DNA from: Clostridia bacterium
GTDB lineage: Bacteria > Bacillota > Clostridia > Lachnospirales > Lachnospiraceae
Length of the DNA: 64,000 nucleotides
Assembly (NCBI GenBank): GCA_910574835.1
Contig: CAJTDE010000007.1
Span: 125,212 to 189,211 of the forward strand
Direction of reading: 5' to 3'
Under the pieces are notes generated by a model that searched no databases, was not told where the DNA came from, and worked only from the letters and a program-made list of their open reading frames with translations. The position numbers and the translations under genes are program-made. Of this stretch, positions 28,869-37,715 are shown one piece after another (position 1 is the stretch's first letter; each line of letters begins with the position of its first letter).

Positions 28869-28947
28869 TTCTTTTTCACCCCCTGGACATTTCGCAGCCC
28901 GCACTTCGTCAAAGCGGGCTTTGTCCCTCAGGGCATACAGTTACGTC

Positions 28948-29373
28948 TTAGTCTGTTACAGTGATACCCATGCTTCTTGCTGTACCAGCGATCATGCTGA
29001 TGGCGGCGTCAATGCTTGCCGCATTGAGGTCCGGCATCTTCAGCTCTGCGATCTTCTGAAGCTCTGCTCTTGTGATGCTTGCTACCTTTGTCTTGTTCGG
29101 AACTCCGGAACCGGACTGGATGTTGCACGCCTTCTTAAGCAGTACGGCTGCAGGCGGAGTCTTGGTAATAAAGCTGAAGGATCTGTCTGCGTAAACTGTA
29201 ATAACAACCGGAATGATCATTCCGTCCTGGTCTGCGGTTCTTGCGTTGAACTGCTTTGTAAACTCTACGATGTTTACACCGTGCTGACCAAGCGCCGGTC
29301 CGACTGGCGGAGCCGGTGTTGCCTTTCCAGCAGGAATCTGTAATTTAATATAACCTGTTACTTTTTTTGCCAT
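28948..29373 (-). CDS. rplK: 50S ribosomal protein L11
   Basis: GTPase-centre protein, 141 residues. Start at ATG 29373 ([20 protein letters not shown]), with AGGAGG upstream. The flexible Pro-rich N-terminal segment ([19 protein letters not shown]) and the rRNA-binding C-terminal domain ([25 protein letters not shown]) are complete. Precedes rplA with a 133-base spacer that holds the repeated leader element. Confidence 0.97.
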   Translation of the reverse strand: MAKKVTGYIKLQIPAGKATPAPPVGPALGQHGVNIVEFTKQFNARTADQDGMIIPVVITVYADRSFSFITKTPPAAVLLKKACNIQSGSGVPNKTKVASITRAELQKIAELKMPDLNAASIDAAISMIAGTARSMGITVTD

Positions 29374-29377
29374 ATCA

Positions 29378-29426
29378 GGCACCTCCTTGTGGTAATCGCG
29401 GGAATTAGGGTTAATCCCTCCCACTT
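29378..29426 (-). promoter_or_regulatory. Repeated leader element before rplK (probable L1-binding site)
   Basis: GTGGGAGGGATTAACCC, then AATTCCCGCGATTACCAC and AAGGAGG, only a few bases different from the copy before rplA. A near-exact duplicate of a roughly 45-base untranslated element at two sites of one operon argues for a shared repressor, most likely L1. Confidence 0.6.
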
Positions 29427-29469
29427 ATTTGCTTTGCTGCTGTCCGCTTTGCGGACAATAACATTTTAA

Positions 29470-29985
29470 CTACATTTTTCTTACTTCTGAGAAACTAATC
29501 TCTACCGGTGTCTCCCGGCCAAAGAGATCTACATTGATGATAACACACTGCTTGCCGTGGTTCATGGATTGAATGGTTCCCACCGTATCGGCCCAGACAC
29601 CGCCTGTAACAATCACGGTATCTCCCTCCGCGAAGTCGATTACGACATTCTCGGCCTCGATGCCCAGCGGTCTCATTTCCTCCTCTGTGAGCGGAACCGG
29701 CTTGGAGCCAGGTCCAACAAATCCGGTAACGCCTCTGGTGTTTCGCACCACATACCAGGTGTCGTCATTCATCACCATGTTGATCAGAACATAGCCCGGG
29801 AACAGTTTCTTCTGAACCTGCTTTCTGGCTCCGTTCTTCATCTCTACAACATCCTGCATGGGAACTCTCACTTCCAGGATCTGTTCCTCCAGATGTCTGT
29901 TCTCAATCGTCTTCTCAATGTTGGCCTTAACCTTGTTCTCATACCCGGAATAGGTATGAACTACATACCAGTTCGCCTCTGCCAT
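29470..29985 (-). CDS. nusG: Transcription termination/antitermination factor NusG
   Basis: RNA polymerase elongation factor, 171 residues. NGN domain (NWYVVHTYSGYENKVKANIEKTIE, then KLFPGYVLINMVMNDDTWYVVRNTRGVTGFVG) and a KOW domain (FAEGDTVIVTGGVWADTVGTIQSMN). Complete and of normal size. Begins 10 bases after secE. A TGTCCGC/GCGGACA hairpin (29441-29457) lies between it and rplK. Confidence 0.97.
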   Translation of the reverse strand: MAEANWYVVHTYSGYENKVKANIEKTIENRHLEEQILEVRVPMQDVVEMKNGARKQVQKKLFPGYVLINMVMNDDTWYVVRNTRGVTGFVGPGSKPVPLTEEEMRPLGIEAENVVIDFAEGDTVIVTGGVWADTVGTIQSMNHGKQCVIINVDLFGRETPVEISFSEVRKM

Positions 29986-29995
29986 ATCGTCACCC

Positions 29996-30199
29996 CTATA
30001 ACTTCATGATAACATCAATACCGTAGGTCATAATAACGTCCAGTATCTTAATGATGATGCCCAAAGCCACGGATGTTGCCACAACTGCAATGGTCTGCTT
30101 TGTAAGGGATTTTTTATCCGGCCAGATGATCTTCTTATATTCAGCTTTAAGACCCTTAAACCAGCTCTTCTTGGGAGCTTTTTCTGCTGCGTCGCTCAT
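29996..30199 (-). CDS. secE: Protein translocase subunit SecE
   Basis: Short essential SecYEG subunit, 67 residues. A charged cytosolic part with the conserved KAEYKKIIWPDKKSL segment precedes a single transmembrane helix (TIAVVATSVALGIIIKILDVIM). One-helix SecE proteins are normal for Firmicutes. It sits between rpmG and nusG, the conserved order. Confidence 0.95.
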   Translation of the reverse strand: MSDAAEKAPKKSWFKGLKAEYKKIIWPDKKSLTKQTIAVVATSVALGIIIKILDVIMTYGIDVIMKL

Positions 30200-30223
30200 C
30201 TTTCCACTTTCCTTTCCGGCATC

Positions 30224-30373
30224 CTACTTGGTCTCTTTGTGCAGTGTGTGTTTCCTGCAGAATCTGCAGTACTTACTGGTCTCCATCCTGTCCGGATGGT
30301 TCTTTTTCTCTTTTGTCATGTTGTAATTACGTTGTTTACACTCCGTACATGCCAATGTGATTTTTACGCGCAC
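30224..30373 (-). CDS. rpmG: 50S ribosomal protein L33
   Basis: A 49-codon gene starting at GTG 30373 with GGAGG 8 bases upstream and ending at TAG. The product begins [19 protein letters not shown] and ends in [14 protein letters not shown]. Both CxxC knuckles (CTEC, CRFC) are present, so this is the zinc-binding (C+) form of L33. It is the first gene of the rpmG-secE-nusG unit; the short length and GTG start make it easy to miss. Confidence 0.93.
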   Translation of the reverse strand: MRVKITLACTECKQRNYNMTKEKKNHPDRMETSKYCRFCRKHTLHKETK

Positions 30374-30469
30374 GACTTCCACCTCCGCTTAATTTCTGTT
30401 TGTATGCGGCCTTGCGAGGACCGCCGTTTTTCAGGCATAAAAAAAAAGCCTACTTCCATTCGCCATAGT

Positions 30470-30499
30470 ATCATAGCATGATATGTAAGGGAATGTCAA
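30470..30499 (-). promoter_or_regulatory. Promoter of rpmG-secE-nusG
   Basis: Minus strand TTGACA (30499-30494), 18-base spacer, TATGAT (30475-30470), about 100 bases before rpmG. The untranslated leader contains a short AGGC/GCCT hairpin around a run of T. Confidence 0.75.
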
Positions 30500-30609
30500 G
30501 GATTTTGTAAAAATAGTGGTAAACAAAGCCTTCTCTCTTCTCCAAAACATCTCAAACGGACCGCAGAGAGAAAATTTCTCCGCGCCCCGTCTGAATTATC
30601 ACTTTTCAC

Positions 30610-32217
30610 TTAATCCATATTAAGAATATCTTTTACTCTTGTGGCAATTCCCTGCACACGCACACCGTAAATAATCTGTACGGAATCCTTTACATGAACA
30701 ACCCCAAGGGCCTCCAAGTGTTCTTTCCACGCCTCATCCGGGGCCATGAGTTTCTCATCCTTCAGATTTACACGTAGTCTCGTGGCACAGCAGGTAACAT
30801 TCAGAATATTATCCGCTCCGCCAAGAGCTTCAATGATACGCACTTCCAGCTCCGCATCTTCTGCGTCATCGGCTTTTCCGCCCTCTCCGACCTGCTTCAG
30901 CTCATTATACTCTTTCTTGCTCATAAGCTTAATCTTTGCATCTTCACGTCCCGGAGTCTTGAGGTTAAATCTGCTGATCACAATCTTAAAGATTAAGTAG
31001 TACATTGCAAACGTCAGCGGAAGCAGCCAGATTGCAGCCATCGCATGCACCTTCTGGGGCTGGAATATGTTCGGAATCATGAAGAACAATGCTGTTCCGT
31101 TGATGGATATCTTAAATACTTCAGCCAGCACATAACAGAGTCCGCACATTGGCGCATATACCAGCCAATACAGCATAGGAGCCACAAACAGGAAGGTATA
31201 TTCGATGGGTTCGGAGACACCGACCATAGCCAAAGTAAAAACTGCCGGAATCAGAAGCGCCGCAACCTTTTTGCGGTTCTCAGGCTTCGCACAGCGATAC
31301 ATGGCAAATGCCGCACCCGGAAGTCCTGCAAGCTGGAACAGAAGTCTTCCGTTGGTAAAGTTTCGGGTAATGTACCCTGTCGCAGCCGCACTTGCCGCCT
31401 GTCCGTTGATAATGTTTCTTACGCCCTCATATACAACACCATCAATTGTCATCGTACCGCCCACAGCCGAATACTCAATGGGGAATGCAATCAGATGATG
31501 GATACCAAAGGGCAGAAGCGCTTTATCTAACGTACCGAAGATAAATGTTCCCAGCAGTCCGCTGCTTCCGATAAAGCCCGTAATTCCCTGAAGTCCTGCT
31601 GCTATATACGGCCATACATAGTAAGTAATCAGTGCAGCCGGTACGGATATCAATGTAACCATAATCATTACGGTTTTTGTTCCTGCAAAGAATGCAAACA
31701 TGGCCGGAAGCTTCGTATCCACAAAACGATTGTGAATAGCCGCTGCCAAAAGTCCACTGATAAGTCCGGAGAAAATACCCATATTATAGGTAAACATACC
31801 CAGTGCATTTGTCCACATGGAATTGAAGTTCAGCGCCTCCATCTGGGAATATCCATCTGCCATCAACGCTTCCACAGCAGTCGTCTCCGCTGTCCATCCT
31901 TCCATAGATGCCCAGCATTGAATGCCGCCTGCGTAGCAAAAATACATAATCAATCCGGCAAAAGCGGCCCAGCCTTTTTCCTTCTTCGCCAGAGTAAATG
32001 CGATCGCCACCGCAAACCAGAGCTGAAGGTTGTTCATGAACATGAAGCCCATGCTGGTAATCATAGAAAACAGTTTGTAAAGTAACGAGCCTTCCGGAAA
32101 AATGTAGTTGGTAAACGCACTTCCGATTCCTACAAAGAAGCCCACCAACACCAGAAGGATAACTGGCACCATCATTGCACCAGCAAAGGTTTGAATTTTT
32201 GCCTGAACATTTTTCAT
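30610..32217 (-). CDS. PTS transporter EIICB (glucose/GlcNAc/alpha-glucoside superfamily)
   Basis: Sugar-importing phosphotransferase permease, 535 residues. The EIIC part (about 1-395) has about ten hydrophobic helices, with LDKALLPFGIHHLIAFPIEYSA in the sugar-binding loop and GVSEPIEYTFLF late in the domain. A charged linker leads to the EIIB domain (about 455-535), whose phosphorylated Cys is in NVTCCATRLRVNLKD. No EIIA is fused, so an EIIA from elsewhere must supply phosphate. It follows the M20 peptidase gene by 103 bases on the same strand, with the PRD regulator divergent. The substrate is not evident; the enzymes of the locus suggest a sugar or derivative that ends in an aldolase step. 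Confidence 0.85.
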   Translation of the reverse strand: MKNVQAKIQTFAGAMMVPVILLVLVGFFVGIGSAFTNYIFPEGSLLYKLFSMITSMGFMFMNNLQLWFAVAIAFTLAKKEKGWAAFAGLIMYFCYAGGIQCWASMEGWTAETTAVEALMADGYSQMEALNFNSMWTNALGMFTYNMGIFSGLISGLLAAAIHNRFVDTKLPAMFAFFAGTKTVMIMVTLISVPAALITYYVWPYIAAGLQGITGFIGSSGLLGTFIFGTLDKALLPFGIHHLIAFPIEYSAVGGTMTIDGVVYEGVRNIINGQAASAAATGYITRNFTNGRLLFQLAGLPGAAFAMYRCAKPENRKKVAALLIPAVFTLAMVGVSEPIEYTFLFVAPMLYWLVYAPMCGLCYVLAEVFKISINGTALFFMIPNIFQPQKVHAMAAIWLLPLTFAMYYLIFKIVISRFNLKTPGREDAKIKLMSKKEYNELKQVGEGGKADDAEDAELEVRIIEALGGADNILNVTCCATRLRVNLKDEKLMAPDEAWKEHLEALGVVHVKDSVQIIYGVRVQGIATRVKDILNMD

Positions 32218-32320
32218 TGAAATAACTCTCCCTTCTTTTGTTGTCCTAATAGTAGCATGAGGAGATTTTTACTTCCACCTTCCGGTCACCACGATCCATT
32301 CCGCATCATTGTGGCAAAAT

Positions 32321-33661
32321 CTAACGCTCTGCCGCAAGATGCCACAGAGATTCACAATAAATTTCCGTAGCTTTCCATATGGAAGGAAGAGCCATGCACT
32401 CATTCGGCATATGCGGGTTTGTCTCTTCTCCATCAAAAGTAGCTCCGAACGCCACTCCCTGTTCCAGTGTTCTTGCATAAGATGCCCCGCCCTTGGTAAA
32501 GGCAACAGCTTCTGCCCCTGTCACAGATTTGTATGCCTTTTTTAAGGAAACAATTAGTTCACTGTCCTCAGGTACATAAAGCAGTTTCTTCTTCCCATAA
32601 ATCACAGGCAAAAATCCGTAGATATCAGCCAGTTCTCCCATACGCTGATGCAATCTCTTCTCGTCCGTGGATTTGGGATAGCGTATATCCAGATAAAGGT
32701 GAATCCCTTTCTCATCCATGTGTATACCTGTAGGGCACAGGGAGGTAGCGCCCATCTTCTCATCCTCCGCATATAGACCGCTTTTCTTTCCATCATTGTC
32801 ATTGGTCAGACATTTGTTCAGAAAACGAATCACCCGCTCCGCCTCCGGCTGTACGAATGTCTTTCCAAAAAAGACTTCGGCAAGCTTCCACAGCACATTC
32901 TCTCCCCTCTGAGGATTCCGTGACAGTGATTTCCTCCCCTTCCAGCACAGTTCCTCTCTTTTTCCATCCTTCTCCACGCAAAGTCGCAGATCACTGCACA
33001 CATAGTTTTCCATAGTTTCACACCAGATACTTCTGATCCGGTAATCTCCACTGGGCTTTTCTTCGCCTCTTTCAAAAAGCAGATCATATTTTAAAATCCC
33101 TTTTTCTCCGTTGACAATGGGGAAATTTCCATCCGGAGAGAAGCCCATAATCGGCTGCGGACACTTCGAAAAATAGTGCTCCATACATTCCCACGTAGTT
33201 TCTTCCGCGCCGCCGGCTATGATTCGGATGCTTCTCTTTAATGGCACTCCCATATCCTTCACAATGCGGGCTGCATATAGAGCCGCCAGCAGCGGTCCTT
33301 TATCGTCATTGACTCCCCGTGCATACAGCATATCCCCCTTCCGGCTAAGAGTAAAAGGCGGCGTTCTCCACAGCTTCGGCTGTCCAATACCGACTACATC
33401 CAGATGGCCCAGAACCCCTATATACTCTTTTGCAGTTCCAAGCTGCGCATGACATGCGTAGCCTTCATGGTCTTCCGTCTGAAACCCGCATCTTTGTGCA
33501 ATCTCCAAAAAACAATCAAAAGCATCTCTTATTTCCTTCCCAAAAGGGGCGCCAGCCTCTGCACTTTCCTGATCGCGGACTGATGGTATGGATACCAGCT
33601 TCTCCAGATCCTCCAGATATTCTTTCTTATATTTTCCGATTTCCTCTTTCCAATCCGTCAT
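32321..33661 (-). CDS. M20-family metallopeptidase (PepV/Sapep-like)
   Basis: Zinc-dependent peptidase or deacylase, 446 residues. Metal-binding motifs in order: GHLDVVGIG near residue 84, GVNDDKGPLL near residue 115, and GGAEETTWECMEHY near residue 151 with the catalytic and metal-binding Glu pair. The PepV family usually has GTDEESGW there, so the GGA is a mild departure. A late metal-ligand segment is ETNPHMPNE near the C-terminus. Position between the PRD regulator and the PTS permease suggests action on the imported compound or a conjugate of it, but this is inference. Confidence 0.8.
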   Translation of the reverse strand: MTDWKEEIGKYKKEYLEDLEKLVSIPSVRDQESAEAGAPFGKEIRDAFDCFLEIAQRCGFQTEDHEGYACHAQLGTAKEYIGVLGHLDVVGIGQPKLWRTPPFTLSRKGDMLYARGVNDDKGPLLAALYAARIVKDMGVPLKRSIRIIAGGAEETTWECMEHYFSKCPQPIMGFSPDGNFPIVNGEKGILKYDLLFERGEEKPSGDYRIRSIWCETMENYVCSDLRLCVEKDGKREELCWKGRKSLSRNPQRGENVLWKLAEVFFGKTFVQPEAERVIRFLNKCLTNDNDGKKSGLYAEDEKMGATSLCPTGIHMDEKGIHLYLDIRYPKSTDEKRLHQRMGELADIYGFLPVIYGKKKLLYVPEDSELIVSLKKAYKSVTGAEAVAFTKGGASYARTLEQGVAFGATFDGEETNPHMPNECMALPSIWKATEIYCESLWHLAAER

Positions 33662-33743
33662 ATTATGCCCTCCTTGTCTTTTGATAATTGCTTTTTATCA
33701 TAGCTTTTCACTCGTAACAGTTGCTTTTTCGTTATCATTTTTT

Positions 33744-33805
33744 CCACAAGCTTGTGGTAATTAATAGACATTGCCTTGACAAACATCCGTCTCGCATTTT
33801 ACATT
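33744..33805 (+). promoter_or_regulatory. Promoter and palindromic operator of the PRD regulator
   Basis: TTGACA (33776-33781), 18-base spacer, TACATT (33800-33805). Upstream is the perfect palindrome CCACAAGCTTGTGG at 33744-33757, in the divergent gap with the peptidase-PTS operon. Read on the minus strand it is AATTACCACA-N4-TGTGG, and the same pattern recurs before the epimerase-like gene. Confidence 0.65.
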
Positions 33806-33826
33806 GGTATGAAGGAGAGTGATATC

Positions 33827-35374
33827 ATGCAAAATAAAAGAATTTTGGAAATTGTACGTATTCTTCTTCAGCAATCTGACTATATTACCATACAGGCCAT
33901 CACGCAGATTCTCCAGGTCTCCAACAAAACTATAAGAAACGATCTTATGATTGTGGCCGAATATCTGGAGGAAAGCAACCTGTCCTTAAATAAAAAAACA
34001 GGAGCAGGTGTCCGCATCGATGGGGATGAAGAGACAAAACTCTATCTTTTAAAGGAGATCAGCCAGAAATCCCGTCAAATGACAGACTATTCTCCTCAGG
34101 CCCGAAAGATCTACCTGGGTCTGCGTATCATCAACTGCGAAGAAAACTGCCGTATCTATGAGCTGGCTTCCGAGCTATATGTCAGCCGGGCAACCATACA
34201 CAAGGATCTCTTTATCCTGTCCAAAACGCTTCCATCTTATCGTCTTGAGCTTATTCGCAAAAACAACAATGGGATCTGTATAGAGGGAACGGAACGTCAT
34301 CTAAGAGACCTTATGTTTGATCTGATGTTGGAGGACAATGGATATTCCGAATTTGTAAAGATCGTAAAAAATGCTGCGTACCCGTGTCAGAATCACTTTA
34401 TTTTTGAAGCGCTGGACTATACGGACACAGATATTCACCGTTTGGTGCAGCTCATCATACATTCCGGCAATTATTATATCAATTGTCTGCCGTTTGACTC
34501 CCTGGTTCCTGCTCTTCTCCGCATCTTTATTATTATGGTTCGGAATCTGGGCGAACACTCCGTGTCACTTTCCGAGACTTTTATGCAGGATCTGCAGTCG
34601 CAGCCCCTTTATCCGGAAAGCCGGCATCTGGCTCTGCTCTTGCAGGCGGAATATCAGATCTGTTTTTCAGAAGAAGAGATTCGCTATATCCAGATCCATT
34701 TCCTTTCCCTGCAAAACAAAAGCAGACTACCCAAGGACGAGCAGCAGGAGGCACGGATGCTTGGTATGGCGCTGCTCCGATATTGGGAGGATATATTTCA
34801 CCGCCCCTTCTCGGAGGATACGGATTTTCTGGAATCCCTGGTAGCCCACCTTGGTCCTGCCATTACTCGTTATCATCATGGAATCTCTATCAAGAATCCT
34901 ATGATGTCTGAAATTCATGCTTATTATGAGAACACTTTTCAGATTGTAAAAAGAAGTATGGAGATTCTGCATATCCGCTATCCCTATGATTTGATAGATG
35001 ATGAACTTGGCTATATCGCCATTCATCTTGCTGCCGCACTGGAGCGCACTAAGCAGCCCCTGAAAACAATTCTTGTATGCCACGGAGGAAACGGCGCAAG
35101 CAATCTTTTGAGCCGTAAGCTCACCGCACAGCTTCCGGAGATTGAGATTGTTTCCCTGGAAAGCTTTTTGAGTATCCAAAATGCGGACTTGAGCCAGATA
35201 GATCTGATTATTACAACCATTGAGTTAAGCCTTTCCGCAGAGATTCCGGTGCTGACTATAAACAGCCTGGTCCATGACTATGACATTCTTCGGCTAAAAG
35301 AACTCATAAAGAAATATTACAAAGCAAAAAACACTCCTTTAGAAGAGGCAAGTGTTGATAAATTACCACAATAA
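33827..35374 (+). CDS. PRD-domain transcriptional regulator with EIIB-like tail
   Basis: Sugar-PTS-controlled activator of the LicR/MtlR kind, about 515 residues from ATG 33827. AAGGAG lies 9 bases upstream; the longer open frame starts on the -35 box and is rejected. Two N-terminal helix-turn-helix units (YITIQAITQILQVSNKTIRNDL; CRIYELASELYVSRATIHKDLFIL), then two PRD modules with regulatory histidines, and a C-terminal EIIB-gat-like domain with the Cys of LVCHGGNGASNLL. There is no EIIA domain. Such proteins activate the neighbouring PTS operon depending on phosphorylation of PRD His and the EIIB Cys. Confidence 0.85.
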   Translation: MQNKRILEIVRILLQQSDYITIQAITQILQVSNKTIRNDLMIVAEYLEESNLSLNKKTGAGVRIDGDEETKLYLLKEISQKSRQMTDYSPQARKIYLGLRIINCEENCRIYELASELYVSRATIHKDLFILSKTLPSYRLELIRKNNNGICIEGTERHLRDLMFDLMLEDNGYSEFVKIVKNAAYPCQNHFIFEALDYTDTDIHRLVQLIIHSGNYYINCLPFDSLVPALLRIFIIMVRNLGEHSVSLSETFMQDLQSQPLYPESRHLALLLQAEYQICFSEEEIRYIQIHFLSLQNKSRLPKDEQQEARMLGMALLRYWEDIFHRPFSEDTDFLESLVAHLGPAITRYHHGISIKNPMMSEIHAYYENTFQIVKRSMEILHIRYPYDLIDDELGYIAIHLAAALERTKQPLKTILVCHGGNGASNLLSRKLTAQLPEIEIVSLESFLSIQNADLSQIDLIITTIELSLSAEIPVLTINSLVHDYDILRLKELIKKYYKAKNTPLEEASVDKLPQ

Positions 35375-35380
35375 TGTGGT
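35361..35380 (+). promoter_or_regulatory. Operator-like dyad before the epimerase-like gene
   Basis: AATTACCACAATAATGTGGT overlaps the stop codon of the PRD regulator: CCACA-N4-TGTGG, the same half-sites and spacing as at 33744-33757, and the same flanking AATTA. An AAGGAGG for the next gene follows at 35447-35453. Confidence 0.55.
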
Positions 35381-35459
35381 CTTTCCATATTGCACGGACA
35401 GCTTGCTTTTTTACAGTTCTTTTTTTAGAATAATGGCATATGAAAAAGGAGGATGAGCT

Positions 35460-36173
35460 ATGAAACATATTAAAATCGCTGCCGGGCTTGCACATGTAAA
35501 CTATGGCAATATTGCCGGCATTGTTAAGGAAATCAGTGATGCAGGGGTAGATTACATCCATTCGGATGCCGCAGACATGCATGATCTTCAGAATATGAAA
35601 CTCATGGGCGGACATCAAATTATAGCCGGAATTCGTCCGGCAACCAAACAGCCTATTGAGTGTCATATTTATACAATTTCTATGGATCACATGTTTATTG
35701 AGCAGATTGCTGATGCCGGAGCCAATATGCTAATCATACCGGCTGAGCATTTCATCGGCGCTCAGCTCGCTTATATCATCAACTGGTGCCGGGAGAGAAA
35801 ACTTAAGGTCGGCCTGACCCTGGGCTGCTATACTCCCCTCTGCTTCGTAGAAGAATCCATTTACGATATTGACCGTCTCCACATCGTTACTCATGGAGTA
35901 GATGAGACTGACGGAAAGGACAATTGGGGATGGAGAAAAAGCGCCGTTGACCTGGTGCAGCGCGCACGCAGAATGATTGATGAAAAGAATCCCAGATGCG
36001 AGCTTGCCATTGACGGCGGACTTCGCAGCGACAATATGGATAAGCTGATCGCCTGCAATCCGGATGTCATCGTGCTCTCCTCCGCTCTTTTCAAAGATCC
36101 GGACGGAATCGCTGCCGGCTATGCAAAATGCAGAAAAGCCATTGATGAATCTGCCGCAAAATATGGTCTGTAA
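35460..36173 (+). CDS. Ribulose-phosphate 3-epimerase-family protein
   Basis: TIM-barrel protein, 237 residues. Family marks: DAGVDYIHSDAADMHDL (metal-site strand, with HSDAAD in place of the usual HxDVMDG), ECHIYTISMDHMFIEQIADAGANMLIIPAEH, and AIDGGLRSDNMDKLIACNPDVIVLSSALFKD near the end (phosphate-binding loop). The HSDAAD change and the NWGWRKSAVDLVQRAR segment set it apart from housekeeping Rpe, so a substrate such as an allulose- or other ketose-phosphate is plausible. It follows the PRD regulator behind a shared operator motif and overlaps the next gene's region by only 2 bases' spacing. Confidence 0.75.
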   Translation: MKHIKIAAGLAHVNYGNIAGIVKEISDAGVDYIHSDAADMHDLQNMKLMGGHQIIAGIRPATKQPIECHIYTISMDHMFIEQIADAGANMLIIPAEHFIGAQLAYIINWCRERKLKVGLTLGCYTPLCFVEESIYDIDRLHIVTHGVDETDGKDNWGWRKSAVDLVQRARRMIDEKNPRCELAIDGGLRSDNMDKLIACNPDVIVLSSALFKDPDGIAAGYAKCRKAIDESAAKYGL

Positions 36174-36175
36174 TC

Positions 36176-36814
36176 ATGACTGTACGGCATAAGATCAACT
36201 ATTCGGCGGTGATGCGGGATTATGCCTGTATCACCGTTTCCGCCCTGCTGACTGCTCTGGCAGTCAACTGCATTTTCCAATCCACCGGACTTGCACCGGG
36301 AGGAATTACAGGACTGGCAATCATTTTCTCACTGATTACCAAAATTCCCGTCTCCTATATGACGCTCTGTATTTCCATTCCCTTACTGGTGCTTGGTACG
36401 CTGCTTCTAGGAAAAAGCTTTGGTATCAAAACGCTTTATATCACTTTGGCAACCCCTGTCTGCATGAAGCTGGTTCCATATGTGGATTTCTCCGGACTGC
36501 TCTCGGAATTACCTGATATTTTGGTGTTGCTTCTTGCGGCCGTACCGGGCGGGCTTCTCGTCGGCACTGCCATTGGAATCGCACTGAATCACGACTGTGC
36601 TACCGGAGGAACGGATCTGATTGCACTGTTGATTCGGCATTTTTTCCGGTTTTTAAAGCTTTCCGCCATTCTGTTTGTTCTGGACGGCAGCGTTGTTATC
36701 GCTTCCGGAGTCATATCCGGCAACTTTATGATCGCAGTGTTCAGCCTTTTATCACTTTTTATCATTATTCATACCATTAAATTTGTCACTTCAAGAAAAA
36801 AGGATTCGAAATAG
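36176..36814 (+). CDS. YitT-family membrane protein
   Basis: Membrane protein of 212 residues with five or six hydrophobic helices and the family motif CIFQSTGLAPGGITGLAII near residue 33 and NHDCATGGTDLIALLI near residue 140. Most YitT proteins carry a C-terminal DUF2179 domain; this one ends right after the last helix (FVTSRKKDSK), so it is the short form. Role unknown; some relatives are proposed transporters. It starts 3 bases after the epimerase-like gene, hence the same operon, and may handle export or import of a related metabolite. Confidence 0.75.
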   Translation: MTVRHKINYSAVMRDYACITVSALLTALAVNCIFQSTGLAPGGITGLAIIFSLITKIPVSYMTLCISIPLLVLGTLLLGKSFGIKTLYITLATPVCMKLVPYVDFSGLLSELPDILVLLLAAVPGGLLVGTAIGIALNHDCATGGTDLIALLIRHFFRFLKLSAILFVLDGSVVIASGVISGNFMIAVFSLLSLFIIIHTIKFVTSRKKDSK

Positions 36815-36854
36815 TCAAAAGAGAAGCAGTTCCCTTAAATTGCTTCTCTTTTGA
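36815..36854. terminator. Bidirectional terminator
   Basis: A perfect 14-base stem TCAAAAGAGAAGCA (36815-36828) with TGCTTCTCTTTTGA (36841-36854). It separates the plus-strand epimerase-YitT operon from the convergent HAD gene. Confidence 0.9.
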
Positions 36855-36863
36855 TATTCTTCA

Positions 36864-37715
36864 CTATATATGAAGTGGAAAATAGCTGTCCAGATGCTCA
36901 AGCACTTGTGCCACGCCATCCTCCTCATTGGATGCAGTCATCCTGTCGCAGAACAGGCGTATCTCTTCTTTCGCATTTCTCATAGCAATTCGTACACCTG
37001 CCTCCCGGAGCATTGGCATATCGTTGGGTGCATCCCCAATGGCAAGCACCCATTCCTGTCCAATTCCCAAACGCCCCCGGATATCCCGAATGGCATGTCC
37101 TTTGTCAACCCCTGCGGCAGTCACGTCAAAGCTGATGTCATTGTAGCGGCTGACCTGAATCCCCGGAATCTGAGACACATGCTTTTCAAAGACATCCAAA
37201 CGCTCCTTCTCTTCCTCATACACCAGGATTTTATGAATCTCTTTTGCCTGTTCCCGCAAGCTTGCATAAGAAAGCTCTGTGTAAGATTCCACCTGGCAGC
37301 CAGGCGAAAACCAACTGTTCATAGCATCATACAGAAAGCGCTTATCATATACGTCATGGGTATAGAACTTATGCAGTCCTTTAAAAAAAGCATGGGCTGA
37401 AGACAACTCCAGGCAATCCACAAATGCTTTCAGAGAATCATCTGAAATCATGTTTTCAATCAGCTCCCCCTCCCATTCATAGCATGCCCCGGCGCCGGAA
37501 ATCACGCCAATTCTTGAATCTATCGATTCCGCCAGAGATTTTGTGAAGCAATAGGGGCGGCCTGTCACAAAATAGACAGAAGCCCCCTGGTTCAGACATT
37601 TTTTCAATGCCCTTTGATTTCGTTCACTAATTCTGCTTTGGCGATTCAGCAGCGTTCCGTCCAAATCAATACAGATCATGGAATTTACATTATTTCCATC
37701 TTTTGAACTACTCAT
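36864..37715 (-). CDS. HAD-superfamily (Cof-type) phosphatase
   Basis: Sugar-phosphatase-like hydrolase, 283 residues. Motif I MICIDLDGTLLNRQ near residue 13, motif II VYFVTGRPY near residue 50, motif III Lys in the DKGHAIRDI segment, and motif IV GDAPNDMPMLREAG near residue 225, with the large Cof-type cap in between. ATG overlaps the alcohol dehydrogenase stop (TATGAGTAG), so translation is coupled. It likely removes phosphate from a sugar-phosphate in the pathway or prevents its build-up. Confidence 0.85.
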   Translation of the reverse strand: MSSSKDGNNVNSMICIDLDGTLLNRQSRISERNQRALKKCLNQGASVYFVTGRPYCFTKSLAESIDSRIGVISGAGACYEWEGELIENMISDDSLKAFVDCLELSSAHAFFKGLHKFYTHDVYDKRFLYDAMNSWFSPGCQVESYTELSYASLREQAKEIHKILVYEEEKERLDVFEKHVSQIPGIQVSRYNDISFDVTAAGVDKGHAIRDIRGRLGIGQEWVLAIGDAPNDMPMLREAGVRIAMRNAKEEIRLFCDRMTASNEEDGVAQVLEHLDSYFPLHI

